From an uncultured Clostridia bacterium (GTDB lineage: Bacteria > Bacillota > Clostridia > Oscillospirales > Ruminococcaceae), in the NCBI GenBank assembly GCA_947631995.1, contig CANRNT010000006.1:1-64000 (forward strand): a stretch of 64,000 nt of DNA, read 5' to 3'. The notes under the pieces were generated by a model. It saw only the letters and a program-made list of their open reading frames with translations. It made no database searches and was not told where the DNA came from. A program made the translations under genes and the position numbers. This document shows positions 29,123 through 36,290 of the stretch, piece after piece (the stretch's first letter is position 1; each line of letters starts with the position of its first letter).

Positions 29123-30346
29123 ATGAGTGAAGTTTTAAAAATTTTCCTTGATACTATTGCAGACCTTGCTAACCAGTCGGGTCTTGCGCAGCTGCTTCAA
29201 AGCGGCGGCTGGAAAAACCTTGTAATGATACTTATTTCTTTTGTGTTTATGTATTTCGCTATTGCTAAAGGCTTTGAACCGCTTTTGCTGCTGCCTATAT
29301 CTTTCGGTATGCTGCTTACAAACCTGCCGCTTACCGAAATGTACCACCCCGAGCTTTTTGACGGCTACGAGGACGAAATGGGCAACCACCTGATAGACTT
29401 CGGACGAGTCTTGAAGTACGGAGGTTTACTTGATATTTTGTATATCGGCGTAAAAGCAGGACTGTACCCCCCGCTTATTTTCTTAGGCATAGGCGCTATG
29501 ACGGACTTTGGCCCTCTGATAGCCGCACCAAGAAGCTTTATTTTGGGTGCAGCGGCTCAGGCAGGTATCTTTTTAACGTTTGTCGGCGCGGCTCTTTTCG
29601 GCTTTACCGCCGCAGAATCTGGCGCAATAGCTATAATCGGCGGCGCAGACGGCCCTACAGCTATTTACGTTTCAACAAGGCTGCTAGGCCCCGATTCCTC
29701 GATAAGTACGGGTACTATTGCTCTTGCGGCATATACCTATATGGCGCTCGTTCCGTTCATTCAGCGGCCTATAATGCGGTTGCTGACGACCAAAAAAGAG
29801 CGTTCCGTCGTTATGGATCAACTGAGAACCGTTTCAAAGACCGAGAAAATGATCTTCCCGATAGCCGTTACCATAATAATCGCGCTTCTCGTTCCGTCGG
29901 CTGCGTCGCTCGTAGGTATGCTTATGCTCGGCAATATCCTTAAAGAAAGCGGCTGCTGCGACAGACTTGTAAAGACCGCGCAAAACGAGCTTATGAATAT
30001 AATCACCATTTTCCTTGGTGTTTCAGTAGGCGCGACCGCTACTGCCGACAAGATAATGAATAAAGAGTTTGCGCTTGTTATCGCTCTCGGAGTTATAGCA
30101 TTCTCAATAGGTACAGCGTTTGGTGTTATCTTCGGTAAGATAATGTATGTATTTACCAAAGGCAAGATAAATCCGCTTATTGGTTCGGCAGGCGTTTCGG
30201 CAGTACCTATGGCAGCACGTGTTTCGCAGAAGGTCGGTCAGGAAGAAAATCCTAACAACTATCTGCTCATGCACGCTATGGGCCCAAACGTTGCAGGTGT
30301 TATCGGCTCTGCCGTTGCCGCAGGCGTTCTGCTCAGCATAATATAA
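29123..30346 (+). CDS. Sodium-translocating decarboxylase beta subunit (OadB/MmdB)
   Basis: 407 residues, polytopic membrane protein that couples biotin-bound carboxyl decarboxylation to sodium export. Signature motifs: GAMTDFGPLIAAPRS with the functional Asp, the GGADGPTAIY pore segment, and GVSVGATATADKIM near the C terminus. The carboxyltransferase alpha subunit and biotin carrier are not in the window, so substrate (oxaloacetate, methylmalonyl-CoA or glutaconyl-CoA) is undetermined. Its position right after a two-carboxylate ATP synthase fits a sodium circuit. Confidence 0.93.
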   Translation: MSEVLKIFLDTIADLANQSGLAQLLQSGGWKNLVMILISFVFMYFAIAKGFEPLLLLPISFGMLLTNLPLTEMYHPELFDGYEDEMGNHLIDFGRVLKYGGLLDILYIGVKAGLYPPLIFLGIGAMTDFGPLIAAPRSFILGAAAQAGIFLTFVGAALFGFTAAESGAIAIIGGADGPTAIYVSTRLLGPDSSISTGTIALAAYTYMALVPFIQRPIMRLLTTKKERSVVMDQLRTVSKTEKMIFPIAVTIIIALLVPSAASLVGMLMLGNILKESGCCDRLVKTAQNELMNIITIFLGVSVGATATADKIMNKEFALVIALGVIAFSIGTAFGVIFGKIMYVFTKGKINPLIGSAGVSAVPMAARVSQKVGQEENPNNYLLMHAMGPNVAGVIGSAVAAGVLLSII

Positions 30347-30368
30347 GTTAATATTAAATTTTATAAGA

Positions 30369-30402
30369 AAAATTCCTCACTGCCAAAAGTAGTAAGGATT
30401 TT
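30369..30402 (+). terminator. Terminator after oadB
   Basis: AAAAATTCCT and AGGATTTTT form a stem ending in a T-rich tail (TTTTTCTGTTTG), 22 bp after the beta subunit stop. Confidence 0.6.
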
Positions 30403-30411
30403 TCTGTTTGT

Positions 30412-31233
30412 ATGGTGAACTTTATGTTGTATAGATACAGACCGATAACCTCAACGCCATATCTGAAAAGCGGCGATTATTGTGAAATTCCGCCCTGCCG
30501 CGCATTAGCGCCGTATGTGTGCTGCTTCTGGGGCAGCGAAAGCTCAAATTCCGCTCGTCTGGTAATACCAGACACCTGTATGGATATTATCATAATGGTA
30601 GATCACTTAAATAACACCTGCACCGCAAGCTTCTGCGCTCTTGACGACAGAACATACCAAAGCAGTATTCGTGAAAGCAAAGTATCAACATTCGGCATAC
30701 GTTTTTTCGGCTGGAGCGCCATGCTTTTCACATCTGAAAGCTTTAAAAATACTAAAAATAATGCGTATTCAGCCGATGACTTTTTTCGCGGCATGACAGC
30801 TGAACTTATAGATACCGTTCTCCGCTTTGATAATTTGAGGGAAAGGGCAGGGAAGGCAGAGAAAATTCTCCTGCGCAGTCTGAGTACAAGGCGTTTAAGC
30901 AGCGATCTTATGAATGTTATAAACGATATGATAACATTTCAGAGCCGAATGAAGATCTCCGAGATCGCTGGGCGCAATGTCATTTCAGAGCGTAAAATGC
31001 AGCGTTTGTTTGAAGAAAACGTTGGTGTTACACCAAAAACTTTTTCTGATATTATACGCTATCAGCTCGTATGGCAGGAAGTTGCAAAAGGCAGCGCAGA
31101 TATTCTTGATATGGTTGAAAAATACGGCTATACCGATCAGGCACATCTTCTGAATGATTTTCGCAAACGTCACGGCATGACGCCAAAACAAGCTTTTAGT
31201 TTCGCCATGTCGGATTTTTACAAGACAGTCTGA
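30412..31233 (+). CDS. AraC family transcriptional regulator
   Basis: 273 residues. The C-terminal two-HTH AraC domain is seen in MKISEIAGRNVISERKMQRLFEENVGVTPKTFSDIIRYQ and GYTDQAHLLNDFRKRHGMTPKQAF. The N-terminal half (YRPITSTPYLKSG...PDTCMDIIIM) matches the DUF6597-type sensor part of AraC regulators. Start uncertain: ATG 30412 lacks a clear ribosome site, ATG 30424 has GGTGA upstream. It may regulate the adjoining genes; the effector is unknown. Confidence 0.82.
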   Translation: MVNFMLYRYRPITSTPYLKSGDYCEIPPCRALAPYVCCFWGSESSNSARLVIPDTCMDIIIMVDHLNNTCTASFCALDDRTYQSSIRESKVSTFGIRFFGWSAMLFTSESFKNTKNNAYSADDFFRGMTAELIDTVLRFDNLRERAGKAEKILLRSLSTRRLSSDLMNVINDMITFQSRMKISEIAGRNVISERKMQRLFEENVGVTPKTFSDIIRYQLVWQEVAKGSADILDMVEKYGYTDQAHLLNDFRKRHGMTPKQAFSFAMSDFYKTV

Positions 31234-31293
31234 CATTTTTCCGGTAAGATAAAAAAGGAAACTTTCCGAATTTATTGTAAAGGAGAACCTTTG

Positions 31294-32205
31294 ATGAACA
31301 CTTTTGAAAAAGCGAGAAAATTTATCTACCGAAATGCCAGACCCGTTGACTTGGCTTTATTTAAGTATTACTTTGAAAACGGCAGCCGCGATGATGTGCT
31401 GACCGCACTTTCAGCTTATCAGAACCCTGACGGCGGTTTTGGCTGGGGCATTGAGGCTGATAACTTCAACCGCAATTCTCAGCCTGTGGGCGTGTGGAAA
31501 GCAACAGAATATATTCGCAGTATCGGCGGTATTGATAACGATCACCCGATGATTTCAGATATTTTGCGCTATCTTGAAAGCGGTGACGGCTTTGACGAGG
31601 CGCACCGCCAATGGATGAATACTGTGCCTTCAAACAATGAATGCCCCTGTGCATTTTGGTGGAAGTATACCGAGAACGGCAGTTTGTTTGAATACAACCC
31701 TACTGCTGCCCTTGCAGGCTTTATAGTAAAGTACACGCAAGAGGGGAGCGCTATTTACCAAAAAGGCTTGCAGCTTGTGAATGAGGCGGCAGATTGGTTT
31801 ATAAAAAACGCTCCTATAGAACAGCATATAGCACGGTGTTTTATCACGATGTATGAAGACTGCAAAGATGTCGACGCAATGCCTTTTGATGAAGCGGCGT
31901 TTTTATCAAAGCTAGATGAAATTGTTGACAAAAGTATCTGCCGAGACATTTCACATTGGGACGATTATATTCCCAGACCGTCTGCTTTTATAACATCTAA
32001 AAACAGCAGATTTTACAGCGATAGTTTAGAAGATCTGTGTAAAGCCGAGTGTGAATATATAAAAAACACTCAGCTCGACGACGGCTCGTTCTATGTTCCG
32101 TGGCAATGGAGCAATTATAACGAGTGGTACGTTGCCGAAAACTGGTGCAAAACTGCTATTACTATTGATAATATGCTGTTTTTGAGAGAGTTTGACCCTG
32201 AATAA
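31294..32205 (+). CDS. Alpha/alpha-toroid (prenyltransferase/cyclase-like) hypothetical protein
   Basis: 303 residues, ATG at 31294 after AAAGGAG. Two QnpDGGFGWG/tQLDDGSFYVPW type motifs (near residues 47 and 260) resemble the QW repeats of terpenoid cyclases and related alpha-toroid proteins. No DxDD or catalytic Asp motif of squalene cyclases is obvious, so an enzymatic role is not claimed. Conserved Trp, Asp and Glu suggest a carbohydrate- or lipid-acting toroid domain. Follows the AraC gene by 60 bp and may be its target. Confidence 0.6.
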   Translation: MNTFEKARKFIYRNARPVDLALFKYYFENGSRDDVLTALSAYQNPDGGFGWGIEADNFNRNSQPVGVWKATEYIRSIGGIDNDHPMISDILRYLESGDGFDEAHRQWMNTVPSNNECPCAFWWKYTENGSLFEYNPTAALAGFIVKYTQEGSAIYQKGLQLVNEAADWFIKNAPIEQHIARCFITMYEDCKDVDAMPFDEAAFLSKLDEIVDKSICRDISHWDDYIPRPSAFITSKNSRFYSDSLEDLCKAECEYIKNTQLDDGSFYVPWQWSNYNEWYVAENWCKTAITIDNMLFLREFDPE

Positions 32206-32227
32206 CTTATATACGGAGGTAAATTAT

Positions 32228-32833
32228 ATGAGCAGTAACAATATGAAAAACAGCAGATTTTTCGCTATAATTTCGCGTATGAAGTATATAAACCGCTGGG
32301 GACTTATGCGCAACACTATTACCGAGAATATCAGCGAACACAGCCTTGAAGTGGCGTATATAGCGCACCTGCTTGCCGTCCTCAGAAACGTGCGCCACGC
32401 AGGCAAGGTAGATCCGCAAAGGTGTGCGCTGCTTGCAATGTACCACGACGTCTCCGAGATACTGACAGGCGATCTGCCAACCCCTATAAAGTATTATAAT
32501 AAAGAGATAAAATCTGCCTATAAAGAGGTCGAGCACCGCGCCGAACGCCAACTGCTATCATATCTTCCTGAGGACATTCGCGGCGAGTATGAAGATATTC
32601 TTTGCCCGAATGATAACGACGCCGAGCTTTGGTCTTTGGTAAAAGCGGCTGATAAGATCTCCGCGTACATAAAATGTACGGAAGAGATCCAAATGGGCAA
32701 CCGCGATTTTGAGCAGGCTCTGACGTCCACAAGAAAAGCCATAGAAGCCATGAATATAGCCGAGGCAGACGAATTTATAACTGAATTCATGCCTGCCTAC
32801 AGCCTAACTCTTGACGAGCAGACTTTGCAATAA
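32228..32833 (+). CDS. yfbR: YfbR-like 5'-deoxynucleotidase (HD domain)
   Basis: 201 residues from the ATG at 32228 (GGAGG 9 nt upstream). HD-domain phosphohydrolase with the ordered metal residues H (ENISEHSLEVA), HD (MYHDVSEILTGDLPTPIKY) and D (VKAADKISAYIKC). The EILTGDLPTPIKYYN block is diagnostic for YfbR, which dephosphorylates dNMPs. Ends 9 bp from the stop of the convergent recombinase gene with no clear terminator between them. Confidence 0.9.
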   Translation: MSSNNMKNSRFFAIISRMKYINRWGLMRNTITENISEHSLEVAYIAHLLAVLRNVRHAGKVDPQRCALLAMYHDVSEILTGDLPTPIKYYNKEIKSAYKEVEHRAERQLLSYLPEDIRGEYEDILCPNDNDAELWSLVKAADKISAYIKCTEEIQMGNRDFEQALTSTRKAIEAMNIAEADEFITEFMPAYSLTLDEQTLQ

Positions 32834-32842
32834 TACAGCGAT

Positions 32843-33835
32843 TTATTGCTTCTTTTTTGCAGGCTTTATATCTGCCAAAGGCGAACTGTCGGCAGCGTTT
32901 TTAAGATTTTCGCTTGCCAAGTGTGTGTATATCTCGGTCGTGGAAGTGCTTTCATGACCGAGTATTTCTTTCAGCACCAACATATCAACGTGCCCGTACT
33001 GATACATAAGCGTAGCGGCCGTGTGCCGCAGCTTGTGTACAGATATTCCAAGGTTGTTAAGACCTGCTTTTGCGAGATTTTCTTCAACGATCATCTCAAC
33101 ACGCCTTGTGGTTATCCTGCGGTGATTTCTCGATATAAATATAGCGTTCAGACCTTTGTTTTTCTCATCAGCGTTGCGCTCTGCAAGGTATGCGTCAAGC
33201 GCCGCAACACAAGCATTATTCAGAAATACAATGCGTTCTTTACCGCCTTTACCAAATATTCTCAATGTTTTGTTATCACGGCTGTAATCATTAAGATCAA
33301 GCCCGACCAGCTCACTCAGCCGCATACCGCAGTTTAAAAACAGCACAATAATGCAGTAATCGCGCAGAGAGCTTCCGTTATTTACAGTTTCAATAAGCGA
33401 CTGACTTTGTTCAAGCGACAGATACCGCGGCAGCTGCTTGTCCAGCTTTGGTATCTCAAGCTCCGTAAGCGGATCGTTTTCAATTATCATTGCTTTTTTG
33501 TTTAAATATTGATAAAACTGCTTCAGCGCCGAGCATTTGCGTGCACGGGTCTTTTTGGTGTTGTTGCGTACATCTTTAAGGTAGCGCAGATAATTGTATG
33601 CGTCGTACAGCCGTACATCAGCAACATATTCTTTTTTAAGGTCAGCAATAGGAATTTCTTCAAACTCAGCCGAAGCATCTACAAGACCGTTAGTTATTTT
33701 AAGATAGCGCAGGAACGTGCGAATGTCTATGTAGTAGGCTTCTTCGGTGCGATCACCGCGACCGCGCACCACTTTCAGATCTGTCAAAAAGTCCATTAAA
33801 TACGGCGGACAGTCGTCCAAATACTCCTTTTTCAA
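32843..33835 (-). CDS. Xer-type tyrosine recombinase beside its own site
   Basis: 330 residues from a TTG start at 33835 (GAGGGGAGAG at good spacing; an in-frame TTG at 33853 lies inside the palindrome region and has no ribosome site). N-terminal SAM-like core-binding domain then catalytic domain: R172 (GMRLSEL), K196 (GKGGKER), H267 and R270 (HKLRHTAA), H294 (LGHES), nucleophile Y303 (EIYTHL). Length and N terminus match chromosomal XerC/D/S-type recombinases of Clostridia rather than phage integrases. The gene lies outside both inserted elements, and a recombinase-type palindrome (33852-33881) ends 16 bp before the start codon, the linkage known for XerS/difSL and XerH/difH. Its own promoter appears to have been displaced by the insertions. 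Alternative: an element-borne integrase. Confidence 0.85.
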   Translation of the reverse strand: MKKEYLDDCPPYLMDFLTDLKVVRGRGDRTEEAYYIDIRTFLRYLKITNGLVDASAEFEEIPIADLKKEYVADVRLYDAYNYLRYLKDVRNNTKKTRARKCSALKQFYQYLNKKAMIIENDPLTELEIPKLDKQLPRYLSLEQSQSLIETVNNGSSLRDYCIIVLFLNCGMRLSELVGLDLNDYSRDNKTLRIFGKGGKERIVFLNNACVAALDAYLAERNADEKNKGLNAIFISRNHRRITTRRVEMIVEENLAKAGLNNLGISVHKLRHTAATLMYQYGHVDMLVLKEILGHESTSTTEIYTHLASENLKNAADSSPLADIKPAKKKQ

Positions 33836-33851
33836 ATATATCTCTCCCCTC

Positions 33852-33881
33852 AACTTCGCTAAACTCTAATTTAGCGAAATT
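33852..33881. other. Site A: dif-like recombinase site in the xer leader
   Basis: Arms AACTTCGCTAAA (33852-33863) and TTTAGCGAAATT (33870-33881) flank the 6-nt spacer CTCTAA; the inner 9 bp are perfectly inverted. 11/12-6-11/12 geometry is that of tyrosine recombinase core sites. It is the junction between the xer side of the chromosome and the small element. One mismatch in the outer right arm is explained if that arm comes from the element. Confidence 0.75.
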
Positions 33882-33996
33882 GGGGGCAGCGCCCTAGCAC
33901 CGCGCCTAGCCGCCTGCCGCCGCTGCTTTTGCGGGGTTTTTGCATTGTGTGCGTTCTCCTTTCTGATAGGATAACTCGGCGCGTTGATAAGACGAA

Positions 33997-34033
33997 ACCC
34001 CAGCACCGCCGATTAGGTCTTATGTGCTGGGGT
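33997..34033 (-). terminator. Hairpin behind the short recombinase gene
   Basis: Perfect 10-bp stem ACCCCAGCAC / GTGCTGGGGT with a 17-nt loop, 28 bp after the gene's stop on the minus strand; the tail is only TTTCG, so termination is plausible but weak. Transcripts passing it would reach the xer gene. The rest of 33882-34060 is GC-rich and shows no ORF. Confidence 0.5.
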
Positions 34034-34060
34034 CTTAAGTGTTACCACTCGTCGAGCCAC

Positions 34061-34597
34061 TTATATTATAGAACCGAGATGTAAACGCCGTATTAAGTCA
34101 GCGTTAATTTTCTGTGAATAATAATCAGCGTAGGCATATATAGCTGTAACGAACTCGTCAGAATGGTTGAGCCGCTGCTGAATAGTAGATACACTATAAC
34201 CTCTATCACGCAGCGAAACGGCATATATTTTTCGCGCGGTGTGAGTGCCAACGCCCTTTAGACCAACATATTCAGCAGCCTTGTGAATATTTTTCCAAAC
34301 AGCCTGACGCGTACGGTGGCGCGTGCGGTCTAATCGATGTTCGAAAACATATATCTTGCCGGCAATCTGTAAGCACGCAGCGCGCTCTGACTGCGAGAGG
34401 GTCACTATGCGCCTCTTGCCAGTCTTTTCTTCACGGTACGACCAACGCCGAGTGCGGAGGTCTGATGTTCTCATATTAAGGACATCGCCTACACGGCAAC
34501 CGTGCCTCTCGCAGATGTTAAGCACAAGCGCATTAGCTGGCGTAAGTCCTGCCAGTAGAAAGTTATAAACAGCCTTGTTAACCCATTGAGTACGCAT
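34061..34597 (-). CDS. Minimal tyrosine recombinase (catalytic domain only)
   Basis: 178 residues, lacking the N-terminal core-binding domain of normal integrases (which are ~300-400). Catalytic residues by eye: R35 (CRVGDVL), a Lys at 58-61 (EKTGKRR), H119 and R122 (THTARKIYA), H145 (RLNHSD) and Y154 (AIYAYAD). Size and domain content recall FimB/FimE-type recombinases and small element integrases. ATG with AAAGGAG about 14 nt upstream. Lies 110 bp downstream of the HUH Rep gene, probably in one transcript. It may integrate or resolve the small element, or assist the chromosomal Xer. Confidence 0.78.
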   Translation of the reverse strand: MRTQWVNKAVYNFLLAGLTPANALVLNICERHGCRVGDVLNMRTSDLRTRRWSYREEKTGKRRIVTLSQSERAACLQIAGKIYVFEHRLDRTRHRTRQAVWKNIHKAAEYVGLKGVGTHTARKIYAVSLRDRGYSVSTIQQRLNHSDEFVTAIYAYADYYSQKINADLIRRLHLGSII

Positions 34598-34707
34598 ATA
34601 AGCGTGTGTTTCTCCTTTCTCAAAAAAGTAAACTCGCGAAAATTTTCAGCAAAAAATTCGCGGCTTGTTGATAAAAACATAGTGCTAACTCGTTGTACAT
34701 ATTCCAA

Positions 34708-35433
34708 TTACTCTTCCCTCTCATAAGGTCTGAACTCCTGCACAAAAATTTGTGGTAAGATCTGATTAGGCTTATATTCGTATATCTGCACATAATCGTT
34801 TTCATAGTGAGGTGGAGGGGCGTGCTTCTTGTAAAGAAATATCGAGCCGACCAATTCAGCACGCTGCAAGCCGTGAGAAGAAAAGAACATATGTTCTCCA
34901 GAGCCAAGCTGGGAATGCGGCTGCTTAGTGACATATTTCGTAATGTAGCTTGCTGCGCGGTCGTGGTCACGCACAGGTGACAGACTAATATAGCCGAACC
35001 TGTTGTAATAATACGGCATATCTAAGTAGCCATAAGAGTTATGAATAAGGCTCGCTGCTGCGACATTCTGAAACAAACCGTGCGCGTGGGTCGCGCCGTC
35101 CTTATGCTCCTCGGGTATCACAAGATACGCAAGCTTAACAGAATATTTCTTGTTGTAATTGCCGACCCACACGCCGAAATCCTTCTTGAACTTAGGAAGG
35201 TCGTAGCGGTCTTGACGCAGCGTGAGAGTTACGAAAAATTCCCAAGGATTACACAAAGCTATTTCCCGAATTGACCGTTTAGCGCGGCTCAGGGAAGCCG
35301 CTAAACGATCATCAGGGCTTGCAGCGTTTCCAACAGAAAGCCGCAAGGAACGTTCCGTGCCTTGACGATGTTTAATCCCAACTACTCTGATTATATCGCC
35401 AAGAGTGTAGACCTTATAGAGCATTATTGACAT
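34708..35433 (-). CDS. HUH rolling-circle replication initiator (G2P/ORF2-type)
   Basis: About 241 residues; start chosen at ATG 35433 (others at 35439 GTG and 35424 ATG; none has a strong ribosome site). Numbering from the 35439 GTG: motif I FVTLTL 69-74, motif II HAH 118-120 within THAHGLF, motif III YITKY 165-169 with the nucleophile Tyr and catalytic Lys. This is the order of HUH Reps from filamentous and micro-viruses of Gram-positives. It would nick a plus-strand origin, probably one of the hairpins just upstream. It is unrelated to the Rep_trans initiator of the neighbouring phage. Confidence 0.8.
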   Translation of the reverse strand: MSIMLYKVYTLGDIIRVVGIKHRQGTERSLRLSVGNAASPDDRLAASLSRAKRSIREIALCNPWEFFVTLTLRQDRYDLPKFKKDFGVWVGNYNKKYSVKLAYLVIPEEHKDGATHAHGLFQNVAAASLIHNSYGYLDMPYYYNRFGYISLSPVRDHDRAASYITKYVTKQPHSQLGSGEHMFFSSHGLQRAELVGSIFLYKKHAPPPHYENDYVQIYEYKPNQILPQIFVQEFRPYEREE

Positions 35434-35439
35434 TCGCAC

Positions 35440-35806
35440 ACAGAAAGCTGTTAATCTGTCAAGTATAGCGCGCGGTGCGTGGTCGGTTCCCGACCGCGCA
35501 CCACAGCGCGCACACGTTCAGACTTTTCTGCGGATAGCCCCCCTCCGCCCCCCGAGGGGGGGAACGGCTCTCGGAATGGTAAGAAGGCGCATTCCCCCCC
35601 GCAGCGGCGGCGGCTCAGGCGCGCGCTGCGTGCATTGCCGCCCAATTTTGGCTGCGCTGCGCTTGCCACTCCACGACCCCCGCACTCGGCGCGGTGATTA
35701 AGCTGGCTTCAGCGGAGCGCCGAGTGCTGCGTTCCGCGCTAAATTAAAATTTAACGCAGTTCGCTCAATCGCCGCGAACACGGGCTGCGCCCTTGCGTTA
35801 AACACG
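35440..35806. other. GC-rich hairpin region, candidate origin of the small element
   Basis: No credible gene in this stretch (to 35806). It contains a 13-bp stem with 3-nt loop at 35474-35502 (GGTGCGTGGTCGG / CCGACCGCGCACC, one G-T mismatch), a C-run/G-run hairpin at about 35538-35566, and several GCGC-rich inverted segments. Such folds are typical of nick sites and single-strand origins of rolling-circle replicons. Which one is cut is unknown. Confidence 0.5.
35731..35760. other. Site D: extra recombinase-like inverted repeat
   Basis: GCGCTAAA and TTTAACGC arms (one mismatch) flank a 6-nt spacer TTAAAA. Right arm resembles the left arm of site B (GCGTTAAA) 50 bp away. Could be a scar of an earlier insertion or an accessory binding site for the recombinase. 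Confidence 0.45.
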
Positions 35807-35820
35807 AATTTAGCGAAGTT
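35791..35820. other. Site B: junction of small element and inovirus
   Basis: Left arm CCTTGCGTTAAA (35791-35802), spacer CACGAA (35803-35808), right arm TTTAGCGAAGTT (35809-35820). The right arm is the start of the 58-bp direct repeat, the left arm is element-derived and only partly matches. Confidence 0.65.
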
Positions 35821-35864
35821 CACTATGTTTATATTATACCCTGCTTTCCTCAGTTTGTCAAGAG
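35807..35864 (-). repeat. attL: 58-bp direct repeat with perfect promoter
   Basis: Identical over 58 bp to 42396-42453. On the minus strand it contains TTGACA, a 17-nt spacer and TATAAT, i.e. a perfect sigma-A promoter firing into the small element (HUH Rep) and, before that element arrived, toward xer. The end is the recombinase arm AACTTCGCTAAA (minus). Confidence 0.9.
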
Positions 35865-35903
35865 AAATTTTGCGAATTTCGCTAAAACAAGTTTGGAAAG
35901 AAA

Positions 35904-36290
35904 TTAACGAGGCTTTCCGTGATAATACAATTTTGTAGGCGCATAATCACGAATAACCTCGTACTGATCTACACAACGATATGTCATATAATGAATAGAA
36001 GATTTTATAGTACGCAACATATTTTGATAAACCCAATCACGATCAGGAACATCATCGTGAACAACACTTAAATCAATGCGGAAATTATCATCATATAGAA
36101 AAATATAACCATCAGATTTATAATAAGCGTTAAACCAGCGATAAGCAACAGATTTAGGATCAATGCCCTCACAGTATCCATGTTTATCAAAGATAATGTA
36201 AAAAGGTTCTGGCTGCGGAATAAGGACTTGCTCTAACTTATCAAGCCGAGAAATTATATAATCAAGCTTCTGAAGAATATCATCTATCAT
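35904..36290 (-). CDS. Inovirus hypothetical protein, 128 aa
   Basis: Not recognised. The N terminus (residues 1-25, DILQKLDYIISRLDKLEQVL) is a short coiled coil, followed by a Tyr/Asp-rich mixed alpha/beta region. Overlaps the Rep_trans stop by four bases (ATGA), so it is translated with Rep and could be a replication accessory protein (inference). No signal peptide or membrane helix. Confidence 0.75.
   Translation of the reverse strand: MIDDILQKLDYIISRLDKLEQVLIPQPEPFYIIFDKHGYCEGIDPKSVAYRWFNAYYKSDGYIFLYDDNFRIDLSVVHDDVPDRDWVYQNMLRTIKSSIHYMTYRCVDQYEVIRDYAPTKLYYHGKPR

Larger units (their letters stand above)
33864..35808. mobile_element. Small integrated element: HUH Rep plus minimal tyrosine recombinase
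   Basis: About 1.94 kb between site A and site B, both with the TTTAGCGAA arm. It holds a catalytic-domain-only recombinase, a rolling-circle Rep of the G2P/ORF2 type, and a GC-rich hairpin-laden 360-bp region. Its composition is far more GC-rich than the adjoining inovirus, so it is a separate entry. No coat or export genes are visible. It looks like a satellite or a minimal integrative ssDNA replicon sharing the att site of the phage (inference). Confidence 0.6.

Noticed and set aside
32843..33835. Xer gene as the integrase carried by the inovirus
   Set aside because: It lies outside the 58-bp repeats and outside the small element, and deletion of both places it directly behind a promoter and a perfect site; host ownership is more economical, though not proven.
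35451..35697. 72-aa frames on both strands in the GC-rich region
   Set aside because: Opposing frames in palindromic GC-rich DNA without ribosome sites; composition is Arg/Pro/Ala-biased as expected by chance at high GC.
35820..35850. Idea that the att repeat core TATAATATAAACATAG is a B. subtilis-type dif
   Set aside because: Only about half of the arm positions match, and the sequence is fully explained as a -10 region of a perfect promoter; the TTCGCTAAA/TTTAGCGAA palindrome is the better recombination site.
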